From: Desmospora activa DSM 45169
GTDB lineage: Bacteria; Bacillota; Bacilli; Thermoactinomycetales; DSM-45169
Assembly: GCF_003046315.1 (NCBI RefSeq)
Contig: NZ_PZZP01000001.1
Span: 1,116,001-1,180,000, forward strand
Length of the DNA: 64,000 bases
Reading direction: 5' to 3'
Shown: positions 7,166-15,679 of the stretch, in pieces
How the letters are laid out: each line of letters starts with the position of its first letter
How positions within the stretch are numbered: position 1 is the stretch's first letter
Position numbers and translations under genes: made by a program
The notes under the pieces: model-generated
Told to the model about the DNA's origin: nothing
The model's input: the letters and a program-made list of their open reading frames with translations, nothing else
The model's database searches: none

Positions 7166-8149
7166 TTGAAAAACAGCATTTATATTACGCGCAAAATACC
7201 AGAAGAGGTCGTTAAAAGGATTGCACAAACATGTGAGGTACGCATGTGGGAAGAAGAGGAGACTCCCGTCCCGCGGGAGGTATTGCAACGGGAGATTGCG
7301 GAAGTGGACGGGTTATACTGTATGTTGACGGAATCGATCGATGCGGAGCTGCTCAATCACGCCAAAAAGCTGCGGGTAATCAGTAATATGGCGGTTGGGT
7401 ACAACAACATCGATGTTGATACAGCGACGCAAAGAGGGATGGTGGTGGCCAATACACCAGGGGTGTTAACCGAAACCACGGCTGATCTCACCTTTGCCCT
7501 TCTATTGGCGACGGCGAGAAGGCTGGTAGAGGGAGAACGATTTGTACGCCAGGGCCAATGGCACACCTGGGCGCCGATGTTATTGACCGGGCAGGAGGTT
7601 CATGGCTCCACCCTGGGAATCATCGGACTGGGCCGGATTGGGCAAGCGGTGGCCAAAAGAGCTAAAGGGTTTGATATGGATGTGCTTTATTACAATCGTT
7701 CTCGTAAGCGGGAAGTGGAAAACGAGTTGGGCATTCAATATGTGGATTTGGATGCGTTACTGCAGCAATCCGATTTTGTCTGTGTCCTAACCCCATACAC
7801 CCCGGAAACCAAAAATCTAATCGACCGGCGTGAGCTCTCCTTGATGAAAAAAAGCGCGGTGTTGATCAATACGGCACGTGGTGGCATCGTCAATGAAGAG
7901 GCGCTGGTGGCGGCTTTAAAAGACGGAACCATTTGGGCTGCCGGCTTGGATGTGTTTGTCGAAGAACCGGTTTCACCCCAACATCCGCTCCTGTCATTGC
8001 CCAATGTGGTAGCGTTACCTCATATCGGAAGCGCCAGCATCAAGACACGGATCGCGATGGCACAGCTGGCGGCAGATAATCTGCTTAAGGCATTAACAGG
8101 GGAAAAGCCGGATCACTTGGTTAATCCAGAAGTATGGGGGAAATCGTGA
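7166..8149 (+). CDS. D-2-hydroxyacid dehydrogenase (glyoxylate/hydroxypyruvate reductase type)
   Basis: It reduces a 2-oxoacid such as glyoxylate or hydroxypyruvate with NAD(P)H. The nucleotide-binding glycine motif is GLGRIGQAVAKRAKGF near residues 152-167. The catalytic triad is visible: Arg in INTARGGIVNE, Glu in LDVFVEEP and His in LPHIGSAS. The N-terminal catalytic half has MLTESIDAELLNHA and ISNMAVGYNNID, typical of the GyaR/GhrB branch. At 327 aa it has the usual length. The start is TTG 7166, with AAAGGAGTG about 10 bases upstream. It stands alone, with a terminator on each side. Exact substrate cannot be read from sequence. Confidence 0.92.
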   Translation: MKNSIYITRKIPEEVVKRIAQTCEVRMWEEEETPVPREVLQREIAEVDGLYCMLTESIDAELLNHAKKLRVISNMAVGYNNIDVDTATQRGMVVANTPGVLTETTADLTFALLLATARRLVEGERFVRQGQWHTWAPMLLTGQEVHGSTLGIIGLGRIGQAVAKRAKGFDMDVLYYNRSRKREVENELGIQYVDLDALLQQSDFVCVLTPYTPETKNLIDRRELSLMKKSAVLINTARGGIVNEEALVAALKDGTIWAAGLDVFVEEPVSPQHPLLSLPNVVALPHIGSASIKTRIAMAQLAADNLLKALTGEKPDHLVNPEVWGKS

Positions 8150-8158
8150 GATAAGGGG

Positions 8159-8190
8159 CTGCTGATTGTTGCAGCTGCTTTTATCTTTGT
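8159..8190 (+). terminator. Weak terminator after the hydroxyacid dehydrogenase
   Basis: GCTGC / GCAGC hairpin followed by ttttatcttt. Only 5 bp, so modest confidence. Confidence 0.4.
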
Positions 8191-8201
8191 GAGCGGGATA
8201 A

Positions 8202-8278
8202 CCCCTAGCTTCAGCTATGGGGATGAAAGCGAGCGTCAGGTGGGGGAGGGGTTTTTTTACCCCTCTCACAAGCCTGAC
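8202..8278. repeat. IS200/IS605-type terminal hairpin relic plus strong hairpin
   Basis: CCCCTAGCT-tc-AGCTATGGGG (8202-8222) forms a stem with a single bulged T, the shape typical of IS200/IS605 element ends. It is followed by GATGAAAGCGAGC and a larger hairpin (GTCAGG 8235-8240 with CCTGAC 8273-8278, enclosing GGGGAGGGGT / ACCCCTCT) whose loop is a T-run. A similar unit occurs at 50534-50610. No transposase or tnpB frame is present here. Interpretation as an element end is inference from the hairpin shape. Confidence 0.4.
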
Positions 8279-8413
8279 CATCTTTTACTCTCTTTTTTTG
8301 CACTCGAAACAAGGAAAACCGTCGATTGAAGTTATAGGGAACAAGATCAACTGGCTATCGGATGGACAAGTGAAATGATACCATTCAAAAGAACATCAAA
8401 AAGCGAGGATGCT

Positions 8414-8956
8414 ATGAAAAGAGAGGATATTCAACAAAGCAAATTTCTCAGCTTAATTCTACGCCATCGCCCAGAAAGGGTGGGAATCCAACTGGAGGCG
8501 GGTGGTTGGGTGGAAGTGGATCGCTTGCTTACTGCTTGTCGTCAGCATGGGATGCCGATTGATCGTGCTACTTTGGAGCGATTGGTCAAAACAAACGATA
8601 AACAGCGCTTCGCTTTTAACGAAGATGGGAGCAAAATTCGAGCGAACCAGGGGCATTCGCTCTCTGTCAATTTGGGATTAAAGCCAGTGCAGCCGCCGCT
8701 GTGGCTGTATCATGGAACCGCCCGTCAATTTCTCCCTTCCATTGAGAAACAAGGGTTACTAAAAAGAAACCGTCATCATGTGCATTTATCCGGAGACCCG
8801 CAGACTGCGATCCGCGTCGGGAAACGGCATGGGCGACCGGTAGTTCTAAAAGTGGGAGCAAAGGAAATGGCCGCTGACGGATATACCTTTTATCGGTCCG
8901 ATAATGGTGTATGGCTGACGAAAGCGGTGCCGCCGCGCTATTTGGAGGGATTGTGA
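8414..8956 (+). CDS. kptA: RNA 2'-phosphotransferase KptA/Tpt1
   Basis: The family moves an internal RNA 2'-phosphate onto NAD+, giving ADP-ribose 1'',2''-cyclic phosphate. Visible motifs are KFLSLILRHRPE at the N-terminus (catalytic Arg-His), LYHGT, HHVHLSGD and the C-terminal FYRSDNGVWLTKAVPP. ATG 8414 is chosen because GCGAGGATGCT precedes it and SKFLSLILRH then sits where E. coli KptA has it; an in-frame ATG at 8375 would add 13 residues. Length 180 aa is normal. In bacteria the physiological substrate is unclear because 2'-phosphate splice junctions are not expected. A NADAR-Nudix protein, also predicted to act on ADP-ribose-type compounds, lies 1.8 kb downstream. Confidence 0.93.
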   Translation: MKREDIQQSKFLSLILRHRPERVGIQLEAGGWVEVDRLLTACRQHGMPIDRATLERLVKTNDKQRFAFNEDGSKIRANQGHSLSVNLGLKPVQPPLWLYHGTARQFLPSIEKQGLLKRNRHHVHLSGDPQTAIRVGKRHGRPVVLKVGAKEMAADGYTFYRSDNGVWLTKAVPPRYLEGL

Positions 8957-9187
8957 GAGTCATTTTCAGGACATCAGAAAACCCCCTTTGACGCAAAAAA
9001 GGTTAAAAGGTGCTTTCTTTGTGTTTCGAAAGGAATTCGTGCCAGGTGGTGCTATCTTTTCAGAGAGTCGCGGTGAAAGGGAAGTCGAATATTTGGAATC
9101 TTAGGAGGAAAACAATTTCCAGTGTCGAAATATTTAGAACGCTACTGTTGGATTTCTCTATGGTAAATAAATGAGGAGGTCATACAA
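8957..9187. other. 231-base intergenic region between kptA and the M14 gene
   Basis: No gene, clear promoter hexamer pair or intrinsic terminator stands out. A stretch reading AGAGAGTCGCGGTGAAAGG recalls the start of T-box leaders, but no GGTGG...ACCGCG antiterminator follows, so it is left unassigned. Confidence 0.5.
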
Positions 9188-10369
9188 ATGAAAAGAATTA
9201 TGACTCTGTTGCTGTGTCTGGTGCTTTCCCTCAGTCTCAACTCTGTCGTCTTCGCCGAGAAGCCCGATACTCAACCCGGAACCCCGGATAACGGTAATCT
9301 GAACACCTCCGGTTTCCTGAGTTACGATGAATTGGTAAAAGCGTTGAAACAGATTGAGAAGAATAGTCAAGGTCGCATCGAAGTAGAAGCCGCCGGCACG
9401 TCCAATCGCGGGCGCACCATCCATAAAGCCACGGTGGGAACGGGTGAAAAAGTCGTCCTCATCACCAGCCAGATTCACGGTAACGAACCGACGGGGACCC
9501 AGGCACTGGTCAATCTTCTTCAGTTCCTCGGTTCCAGTAACTCCCCAGAAGCCCAAAAAGTACGTGACGAAATTACCCTGGTGGCTGTTCCCCAAATGAA
9601 CCCTGATGCAGCGGAAAAGGAACGGCGCGGGAATGACATGACCTGGGATGAAGTTGTGCAGGATTTCCCCCAACTGGCCGAGGTTCAGCCCGCCTGGAAC
9701 TACTACACCCGAACACTGCAGGGTCATGATTACACTCAAAATCCAGGCTTTGACGTCAATCGGGATTATCATCCGAACCTCGACTATGTCCCACGTGCCG
9801 AGGACTTCCCCGGTTCCTCCAGCGAGCCCGGTTGGTATATTACACCGGAATCTCGCATTATCCGGGACATTTACAAATCTCTTCAAAATGAATACGGTCA
9901 AGTCGATGTCTACGTCGACCTGCATCACCAAGCTCCCTACTATTACGTCGAGGGGAGTGATGATCTGGTCACCATGTCACTCTCCGGAAAGTTCGTCCAG
10001 GACCCTTCTTCCCCTGGTTCGGATTACGCCGAATATGCTGACCGCTACAACTTCGACTTCTCCCGGCAGCTAAACGTGGCGGCCTACCAGGCTCTCCGGC
10101 AAGGAAACTCGATCTTTAAAAATATAACGCTGTATCCCCAGGATATCGACCTACCCGGAACGGCGCTGGGCTCCTTTGCCCTCAATGGAAGCGGAGCCGT
10201 GTTGTTCGAAGTCCGCGGTCAAACCCAGAGCATGGGACAGAAAATGAAAGGTCAACTCATCAAGACGGTTGAACGGGGGCTGCACGGAATTTTGCAATCG
10301 GTTGCCTCTGGCGAGGTATACGAGATCGATCCTGAAGCGTACGACCAAATTCCTCAAACCGATCGTTAA
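9188..10369 (+). CDS. Secreted M14 zinc carboxypeptidase-like protein
   Basis: A 393-aa exported metallopeptidase. A signal peptide (MKRIMTLLLCLVLSLSLNSVVFA) ends near residue 23. The zinc ligands are His97 and Glu100 in QIHGNEPTG and a His in VDLHHQ near residue 245; substrate residues include the Asn-Arg in GFDVNRDY; the catalytic Glu is probably in VLFEVRGQ near the C-terminus. GAGGAGG lies about 8 bases before ATG 9188. No propeptide or cell-wall domain is evident. It is flanked downstream by a 43-codon remnant of a related M14 gene, so two copies once stood in tandem. Likely degrades extracellular peptides or peptidoglycan stems; substrate not determined. Confidence 0.88.
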   Translation: MKRIMTLLLCLVLSLSLNSVVFAEKPDTQPGTPDNGNLNTSGFLSYDELVKALKQIEKNSQGRIEVEAAGTSNRGRTIHKATVGTGEKVVLITSQIHGNEPTGTQALVNLLQFLGSSNSPEAQKVRDEITLVAVPQMNPDAAEKERRGNDMTWDEVVQDFPQLAEVQPAWNYYTRTLQGHDYTQNPGFDVNRDYHPNLDYVPRAEDFPGSSSEPGWYITPESRIIRDIYKSLQNEYGQVDVYVDLHHQAPYYYVEGSDDLVTMSLSGKFVQDPSSPGSDYAEYADRYNFDFSRQLNVAAYQALRQGNSIFKNITLYPQDIDLPGTALGSFALNGSGAVLFEVRGQTQSMGQKMKGQLIKTVERGLHGILQSVASGEVYEIDPEAYDQIPQTDR

Positions 10370-10382
10370 TCCATCAAAGTGA

Positions 10383-10514
10383 ATCCGTGTAAGGAAGAGG
10401 GATGTTGACTCACTGGTGCTCTCCGGGTTGTTCAGCATAGCCGAACGCATGGCCGATGGTTCGGTTGAGGAGCTTGACGGCAACGATTTCTACAGCCTGC
10501 CTAAGTATAAGTAA
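10383..10514 (+). pseudogene. 3' remnant of a second M14 carboxypeptidase gene
   Basis: In one frame the sequence reads VDSLVLSGLFSIAERMADGS...DFYSLPKYK followed by a stop at 10512-10514. It aligns with the C-terminus of the intact M14 product just upstream (VERGLHGILQSVASGEVYEIDPEAYDQIP) but is clearly a different paralogue. There is no start or ribosome site, and a stop (TGA 10380-10382) precedes it in frame. It is best read as the surviving tail of a deleted tandem copy. Confidence 0.65.
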
Positions 10515-10532
10515 ATAAACCCCCTTTACTGA

Positions 10533-10554
10533 TGGCCGCCCCAACAGGCGGCCA
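10533..10554. terminator. GC-rich hairpin after the M14 remnant
   Basis: TGGCCGCC / GGCGGCCA, 8 perfect base pairs with a 6-base loop (ccaaca). No T-tract follows, so termination is uncertain. The next ~200 bases up to the NADAR gene show nothing further. Confidence 0.45.
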
Positions 10555-10756
10555 GATTGATGACAAAGTAACTTATGCGTGTGGATTTACCTGTTGATCA
10601 CGGTGTTGGTTTATGCCTTCGACGACCTGCCCCCGCCATCAATATATAATTTATATGACCACGATTGGTTTCTTTCGACTAAAATAAACAAGAAAACAAC
10701 TTGAAAATCTGCCTTTTTTTCAAGTGAAGAGAGGTTTCATCCAGGAGGAAACATCG

Positions 10757-11626
10757 ATGATGTATACTTTTTTTTGGCAAACGGAATCCCCTTTCTCCCA
10801 GTGGCATCGATCCTCGTTTGTAGTAAATGGGATGGTGTACAATTGTGCCGAACAGTATATGATGCAGCAAAAAGCGTTATTGTTCCACGATGATGAGAGT
10901 GCGGAAAAAATTATGAAGAGTGATTCCCCGATCGAACAAAAACGGCTGGGACGAAAAGTAAAAGGGTTTGATGATATGGTGTGGGAAAAGCATCGCAAGC
11001 GTATCGTCTATGAAGGTAACTACGCTAAATTTACGCAAAATCCGGAGTTAAAAGCCGCATTATTGCAAACAGAGGGGACGACCTTAGTAGAGGCCAGTCC
11101 GGTGGATCGGATTTGGGGTGTCGGATTGGCGGAAGATGATCCCCGTATTCATGATCCGCAGCAATGGCGAGGTAGCAACGATCTCGGCTACATACTGACA
11201 CAGTTGCGGGAGGCGTTGTTACATGAACCGAAGCATGCGATATCCGTCTCAGTTGTGGTGATCGATGATCACGGTGAAGTTCTGCTGGTAAAAGATCGAC
11301 TGCGAGGATGGGAGCTGCCGGGGGGACAAGTGGAGGAAGGGGAGTCGCTCAAGGAAGCGGCTATACGGGAGGTGAAGGAAGAGACGGGGATCGATATTGA
11401 AGTGACAACGTATTGTGGGGTATCACAGCGGGTGGAGCGCAATATGGTTAAACATCTTTTCTTGGGAATTCCGATCAAAGGTGAACGTGTTGCCGGCAGC
11501 GAGAGTGAAGAGGTGGGTGTGTTTTCCGTGGAAAAGGCATTAACCATGATCTCCGATCCCGTGGTTCGGGACCGGCTTAAATACGGCTTGAAGAAAGAGA
11601 CTCATCCCTTTTTGTTGGAGAATTGA
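10757..11626 (+). CDS. NADAR (YbiA-like) - Nudix fusion protein
   Basis: Two domains in one 289-aa chain. Residues ~1-157 are a NADAR/YbiA domain: FFWQTESPFSQWH, FVVNGMVYNCAEQYMMQQKALLF, WEKHRKRIVYEGNYAKFTQNPELKAALLQT, SPVDRIWGVGLAEDDP and the closing GSNDLGYILTQLREALL are all family hallmarks. Residues ~160-289 are a Nudix hydrolase with the box GGQVEEGESLKEAAIREVKEETGI (about 188-211), all GX5EX7REUXEEXGU positions present. YbiA/NADAR enzymes cleave N-glycosidic bonds of riboflavin intermediates or ADP-ribosylated compounds; the Nudix half would hydrolyse a nucleoside diphosphate linkage, plausibly of the same product (inference). ATG 10757 is set by AGGAGG at 10743-10748. Confidence 0.9.
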   Translation: MMYTFFWQTESPFSQWHRSSFVVNGMVYNCAEQYMMQQKALLFHDDESAEKIMKSDSPIEQKRLGRKVKGFDDMVWEKHRKRIVYEGNYAKFTQNPELKAALLQTEGTTLVEASPVDRIWGVGLAEDDPRIHDPQQWRGSNDLGYILTQLREALLHEPKHAISVSVVVIDDHGEVLLVKDRLRGWELPGGQVEEGESLKEAAIREVKEETGIDIEVTTYCGVSQRVERNMVKHLFLGIPIKGERVAGSESEEVGVFSVEKALTMISDPVVRDRLKYGLKKETHPFLLEN

Positions 11627-11699
11627 TTTGGATCAAAAAAGTCCTGTTTCAAGTTACAGGATGTTGTGCCGATATGATGAGAGAAATAAGGGAGAAAAG

Positions 11700-11741
11700 A
11701 AAACAAGCGTCAGTTACCGAGAGGTAGCAGACGCTTGTTTT
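11700..11741. terminator. Bidirectional terminator between convergent genes
   Basis: Arms AAAACAAGCGTC (11700-11711) and GACGCTTGTTTT (11730-11741) with an inner TACC/GGTA stem. The A-run and T-run flanks serve both the NADAR-Nudix gene (+) and the dynamin gene (-). Confidence 0.8.
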
Positions 11742-11823
11742 GATGTAAACGGTAATAGTGAGGATGAAACGATTGGGGAGAATTTTTGAGTCAGCGAAGA
11801 TGAAAGAATGATGGGATATGCTA

Positions 11824-14800
11824 TCAAATATTCTCGCTTTCCTCAAACGCTTTTCTAATTCCCTCAATCTCCTGTTGTAACGCTGTTGCTGCTTCTTCCA
11901 GGGAGGCAGGGTCGGCTGGTTTATCCAATAGCGCGATCAGTTGGGTAAAATGATCACGGATATCGGCAGCAGATTGGTACTTCCATTGAACCAGGGCTTG
12001 TCTCCATTGCTGGCTGTATATGTCAAAAAAGCGTGTGTGTTCTTTTTTTAAGGTAGCAGTGACGGCTTCTTCCAAAATCGTCTGCATCTGATCGCGCACA
12101 TGGATCCGACCATTTTTGGCGAAGAAATCTTTGGTTCCTTTAAAAGCAGTGAGAGCCGGTTTGAGATCTTTTAGTTGTAGCTCGGGAAAGGGACGATCGA
12201 TCGTAGGTGTTTCCCATTTTTGCTCCTCCCTGTCAGCCAAAGGCACCTCCGCATGGATGGCAGCCAGCTGTGTAGATAACGCATCGTGGCGGGTATCAAA
12301 TCGTCGGTTTAACCAATTTTCCAACCGTAAGCCGGTGGCACGCAATTCTTGCGCCAGCTCATGTCGGATAAAGTCGGTCAATTCCAGCGTACAGGCTTGT
12401 AGTTGCTCCTTGATTGAGCCTTTGTCTTCCCGTAACGCTCCCGGGTTGAAACATTCGCTGAAGAGATCGGGGTATCGCAGAAAGAGCCGCTGCCGGATGT
12501 AATAAAAGAGCTCCTCCAATTCCTGCTGCAAGGCAAGTTCATCGATTCGTCCATCTACAGCTTCCACTAAACGTAAGATCGATTCTTTTTCCGATTGTAA
12601 GGCTAGTTGTTGTGCCTCGCGTGTTTGACTTCCTTGGTGTGCCGCTTCAACTTGGCGTAGCAGAATGCGATGTGCCCGTTCCACCTCTTGCTTCATGGAG
12701 TAAAGGGTAACCTGGGCCAGATCCTGTTGTAAAAACTGTGTAAATGCCTGTTCAAACGCCGCGAGACCGGAGTTTTCTCCCCTGATACCCGCTTGCTTTT
12801 CCGTCAGCGCATCCAGGCTGGATACGGCGAAGAGCCGTGGATCGCGGATGCCAAAGGTGATCAATTGCTCCTGTAGGTATGACATCACTTCCTGCCGTTC
12901 TTTCGGCGAGGAGGCGAGATCAGCCGCATTCATGACAAAAAACATCTTGTCCATAGCAAACGAATCTTTTACCCGACCCAGTTGCAGCAAAAACTGGCGA
13001 TCCGCCTGGGAGAAGGCATGATTGTAATAGGTGATAAACAAGATGGCGTCGGCATCCTTAATATAGCGGAAAGCGACCTCTGTATGGCGAGCATGGATGG
13101 AATCCGCTCCCGGAGTATCCACGAGGGTGATACCTGCTCGGGTGAGAGGATTGTCATGGTATAGTTCCGCCCATTCCACAAAGCAGGCGGTATCCTCTTG
13201 TGCCACATACTGGGCAAACGTGTCCCGCTTCACTTTTTCCGTAGTGCCAAGTCGTTGGCGGAATGTTTCCCAGCCGTTCCGTACCGCCTGTAAGAAGGGG
13301 AAGCAGGTTTGCTGCCGGGGGTGGGGAGAGCGAATGGCCAACAGACGATCGATTCCCGCCAACGCTTCCTCGATCGATTCTACCTGCTGCTGGAACAAAG
13401 CATAAATTGAGCGCAAGTCCGTCAGTAAAGTGGCTTCTGATTTGTATTTGATGAGGGCATCGCCGTGTTGATGGCCGTCATTAGGTGCCGTGATGCGATT
13501 GATGGCGGCAGTGGTCGGATTGGGAGAGACAGGCAAAGCGGCGTCTCCGATCAGCGCGTTGACAAAAGAGGATTTGCCGGCGGAAAACGCTCCAAACAAT
13601 GCAACCGTAAACCGTCGCTGTTCCAACCGCTGTCGTTTTACGATTAATTCCTTCCGCACGGTTTCCAGCCCAGGAAGGCGGTCCATTACCGTTTCCGCGG
13701 TGCGAATATGGGATAAGATGATGTCCGTTTCATTGTTGTCGCTTTCACTGGTTGTAGCCACTGTCTCTTCCGCAGAAGCTGCTTGGGTGACGTTACTAGC
13801 CCCGAAGTCGAAGGAATCGGTGGTGATGATGTCGTGATGTTGACGGTTCAGCCATTCATCCCATTCCGCTTGCCATTCGCATTCCCGGGTGCCGTCAAGC
13901 CATCCTTGTAGTTGGGTGCGGTAAGCGGAAGCTTCCTTTTCGGAGGCGCGGATCTGTTCCCACAATTTTGTCGCCTGTTTGAGTGCTTGCAGACGATTTT
14001 CGATTTCCGTCGTTTGCTGTTTATGTGTGGTGGACCAGTTGTCGTGCACCTCGTTCCACCAGGATTCTGCCCATTGTTGATACGTACGTTTGACGGCTTG
14101 AGCCAGATCATCACAGTATTTGAGAACGTAGTCTCCGCTTAGACGGGCTCCCTCCTTGATGGTGGTATAAAGCAGTTCAGGGGTAATCGGCATGTTCTCT
14201 GTCTGAATACGTGTTCCAATTGTGTCGCTATATACGCCTTCGTCTTTTAAAAAGTGGATAACCTGTTTTCGTACATGCACATCGAGTTGCGTTCGTACCG
14301 TTTCCTGAAATGGTTGCCAAAACGCTTGGAAGCGACGCTCTTTTTCCCGTTCCGTTTTGCTGCGGGAAAAGAGGATTCCAACCCGGAATGGAGTAAGTTG
14401 AGTCTCCAGATAGTTGCGGGCCGCTTCCCGTAAAGGGTAAGGAGTGAGGTGGGCATTTTTAATCGATGGTTCCAGGCCGTTGTGAAAGCGAGTGCGAATG
14501 GATTGCTGCTCCCGCAACAGGGAATGATGTTGCTCCTGTAGCTGCTGCTCTTCCCGTTGTACCTCTTCCTCTTTGGGAAGGGGAGTGCCAAGGTCTTGAA
14601 TCCAGGCTTCAACCTTTTCCTGTCGCTCCCGTTCCATTTGTGTCAGGTGTTCCTGCAGCAGATAAGCCCCTTCCCGTTGCACCGATTCTTTCCCAAAGGT
14701 GTCCCTCTGGGTTATTAGCTGTTGGATGGCCATTTGCAACTGTTGCCACTCGTTTAAAGGATGATCGGGATATCGTAGGGAGGTGTAAAAGATCGAATCC

Positions 14801-15486
14801 ATCTGCAATCCCCATTGATGAAAAGTTTCCTCCACCCGTTGCTGATACTGGTAAAAGGGTAGCTCCTCTTCCCGATGTTTATCCACTTGGTTGATGATCA
14901 AGGTTAAACGTTTACCGCGCTGGGATAGATCGCGCAAAAATTGTAGGTTGTGTTCGGACTGTACATGGTTATAATCCATCACATATAAAATGGCATCGGC
15001 GAGGTGCAGAGCGGATTCCGTCGCTGCGCGATGGGTGTCATCCGTGGAGTCGATACCAGGAGTATCCAACCATTGCACCCCAGGGGACAATGATAGATCG
15101 GGACGTACCACTTCGACGGTGACCACTTCGTCTCCGTTTTTGCAAAGCGCCTTTAAATCCGCTTCCGTATAGGTGCCGGGATAAGAATGAACGGCACCGG
15201 AAGATAGGGTAAGCCTCACTTGGCTTTCGCCGTGGCGGATTTTAACGATATTGGCACTTGTGGGGATGGGGCTGGTTGGGAGCAGTTCCTTTCCCACCAG
15301 GGTATTGAGCATCGTCGATTTACCCGCGGAAAAATGGCCGCACAAGGCGAGCGTAAATTGCTTTCGATGGGATTTGAGAGCCAAGTCACCGATGCGGTGG
15401 GCGCGTTCGTTATCGCCCGCTCGCATCATCGCCTCACGAACGGACAAGAGTGGTAGGACCGCGGTTTCCGGTTTGGTTCCCAGCAT
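11824..15486 (-). CDS. dynA: Tandem bacterial dynamin-like GTPase (DynA type)
   Basis: A 1220-aa protein made of two fused dynamin modules, as in B. subtilis DynA, which tethers and fuses membranes and helps membranes survive phage and pore damage. Module 1 has P-loop GHFSAGKS at residues 50-57 and the G3 motif WLDTPGID; module 2 has P-loop GAFSAGKS near residue 630 and G3 VDTPGADS. Each is followed by long helical stalk regions rich in Gln and Glu (e.g. EEEVQREEQQLQEQHH). NQVDKH and NAADLAS fit the G4 sites. The start ATG has GAGGAG 12 bases upstream, a little far. It is monocistronic between bidirectional terminators. Confidence 0.93.
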   Translation of the reverse strand: MLGTKPETAVLPLLSVREAMMRAGDNERAHRIGDLALKSHRKQFTLALCGHFSAGKSTMLNTLVGKELLPTSPIPTSANIVKIRHGESQVRLTLSSGAVHSYPGTYTEADLKALCKNGDEVVTVEVVRPDLSLSPGVQWLDTPGIDSTDDTHRAATESALHLADAILYVMDYNHVQSEHNLQFLRDLSQRGKRLTLIINQVDKHREEELPFYQYQQRVEETFHQWGLQMDSIFYTSLRYPDHPLNEWQQLQMAIQQLITQRDTFGKESVQREGAYLLQEHLTQMERERQEKVEAWIQDLGTPLPKEEEVQREEQQLQEQHHSLLREQQSIRTRFHNGLEPSIKNAHLTPYPLREAARNYLETQLTPFRVGILFSRSKTEREKERRFQAFWQPFQETVRTQLDVHVRKQVIHFLKDEGVYSDTIGTRIQTENMPITPELLYTTIKEGARLSGDYVLKYCDDLAQAVKRTYQQWAESWWNEVHDNWSTTHKQQTTEIENRLQALKQATKLWEQIRASEKEASAYRTQLQGWLDGTRECEWQAEWDEWLNRQHHDIITTDSFDFGASNVTQAASAEETVATTSESDNNETDIILSHIRTAETVMDRLPGLETVRKELIVKRQRLEQRRFTVALFGAFSAGKSSFVNALIGDAALPVSPNPTTAAINRITAPNDGHQHGDALIKYKSEATLLTDLRSIYALFQQQVESIEEALAGIDRLLAIRSPHPRQQTCFPFLQAVRNGWETFRQRLGTTEKVKRDTFAQYVAQEDTACFVEWAELYHDNPLTRAGITLVDTPGADSIHARHTEVAFRYIKDADAILFITYYNHAFSQADRQFLLQLGRVKDSFAMDKMFFVMNAADLASSPKERQEVMSYLQEQLITFGIRDPRLFAVSSLDALTEKQAGIRGENSGLAAFEQAFTQFLQQDLAQVTLYSMKQEVERAHRILLRQVEAAHQGSQTREAQQLALQSEKESILRLVEAVDGRIDELALQQELEELFYYIRQRLFLRYPDLFSECFNPGALREDKGSIKEQLQACTLELTDFIRHELAQELRATGLRLENWLNRRFDTRHDALSTQLAAIHAEVPLADREEQKWETPTIDRPFPELQLKDLKPALTAFKGTKDFFAKNGRIHVRDQMQTILEEAVTATLKKEHTRFFDIYSQQWRQALVQWKYQSAADIRDHFTQLIALLDKPADPASLEEAATALQQEIEGIRKAFEESENI

Positions 15487-15615
15487 GGTTTCTTCATACT
15501 CCTCTGTTTGATGTCGTCAATGATGATGTTTGTATAGAGTTCACTATGCTTTATGTTAATACAGCTTGGTTTACCCGTAAACGCTTTGGTTTTGAACCTT
15601 GAGATACGCTATAGG

Positions 15616-15656
15616 AAAAACAACGGCCCGTACCGGTTTGGTACGGACCATTGTTG
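15616..15656 (-). terminator. Terminator of the M24 peptidase gene
   Basis: Read on the minus strand, GGTCCGTACC / GGTACGGGCC with outer CAAC/GTTG pairs is followed by five T (plus-strand AAAAA at 15616-15620). Confidence 0.75.
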
Positions 15657-15679
15657 CAAAAGGAGGATCAATGGTGGAT

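Noticed and set aside
8957-9187. T-box leader before the M14 gene
   Set aside because: Only a stem-I-like AGAGAG segment is present; no T-box sequence or terminator/antiterminator pair, and an M14 peptidase is not a usual target.
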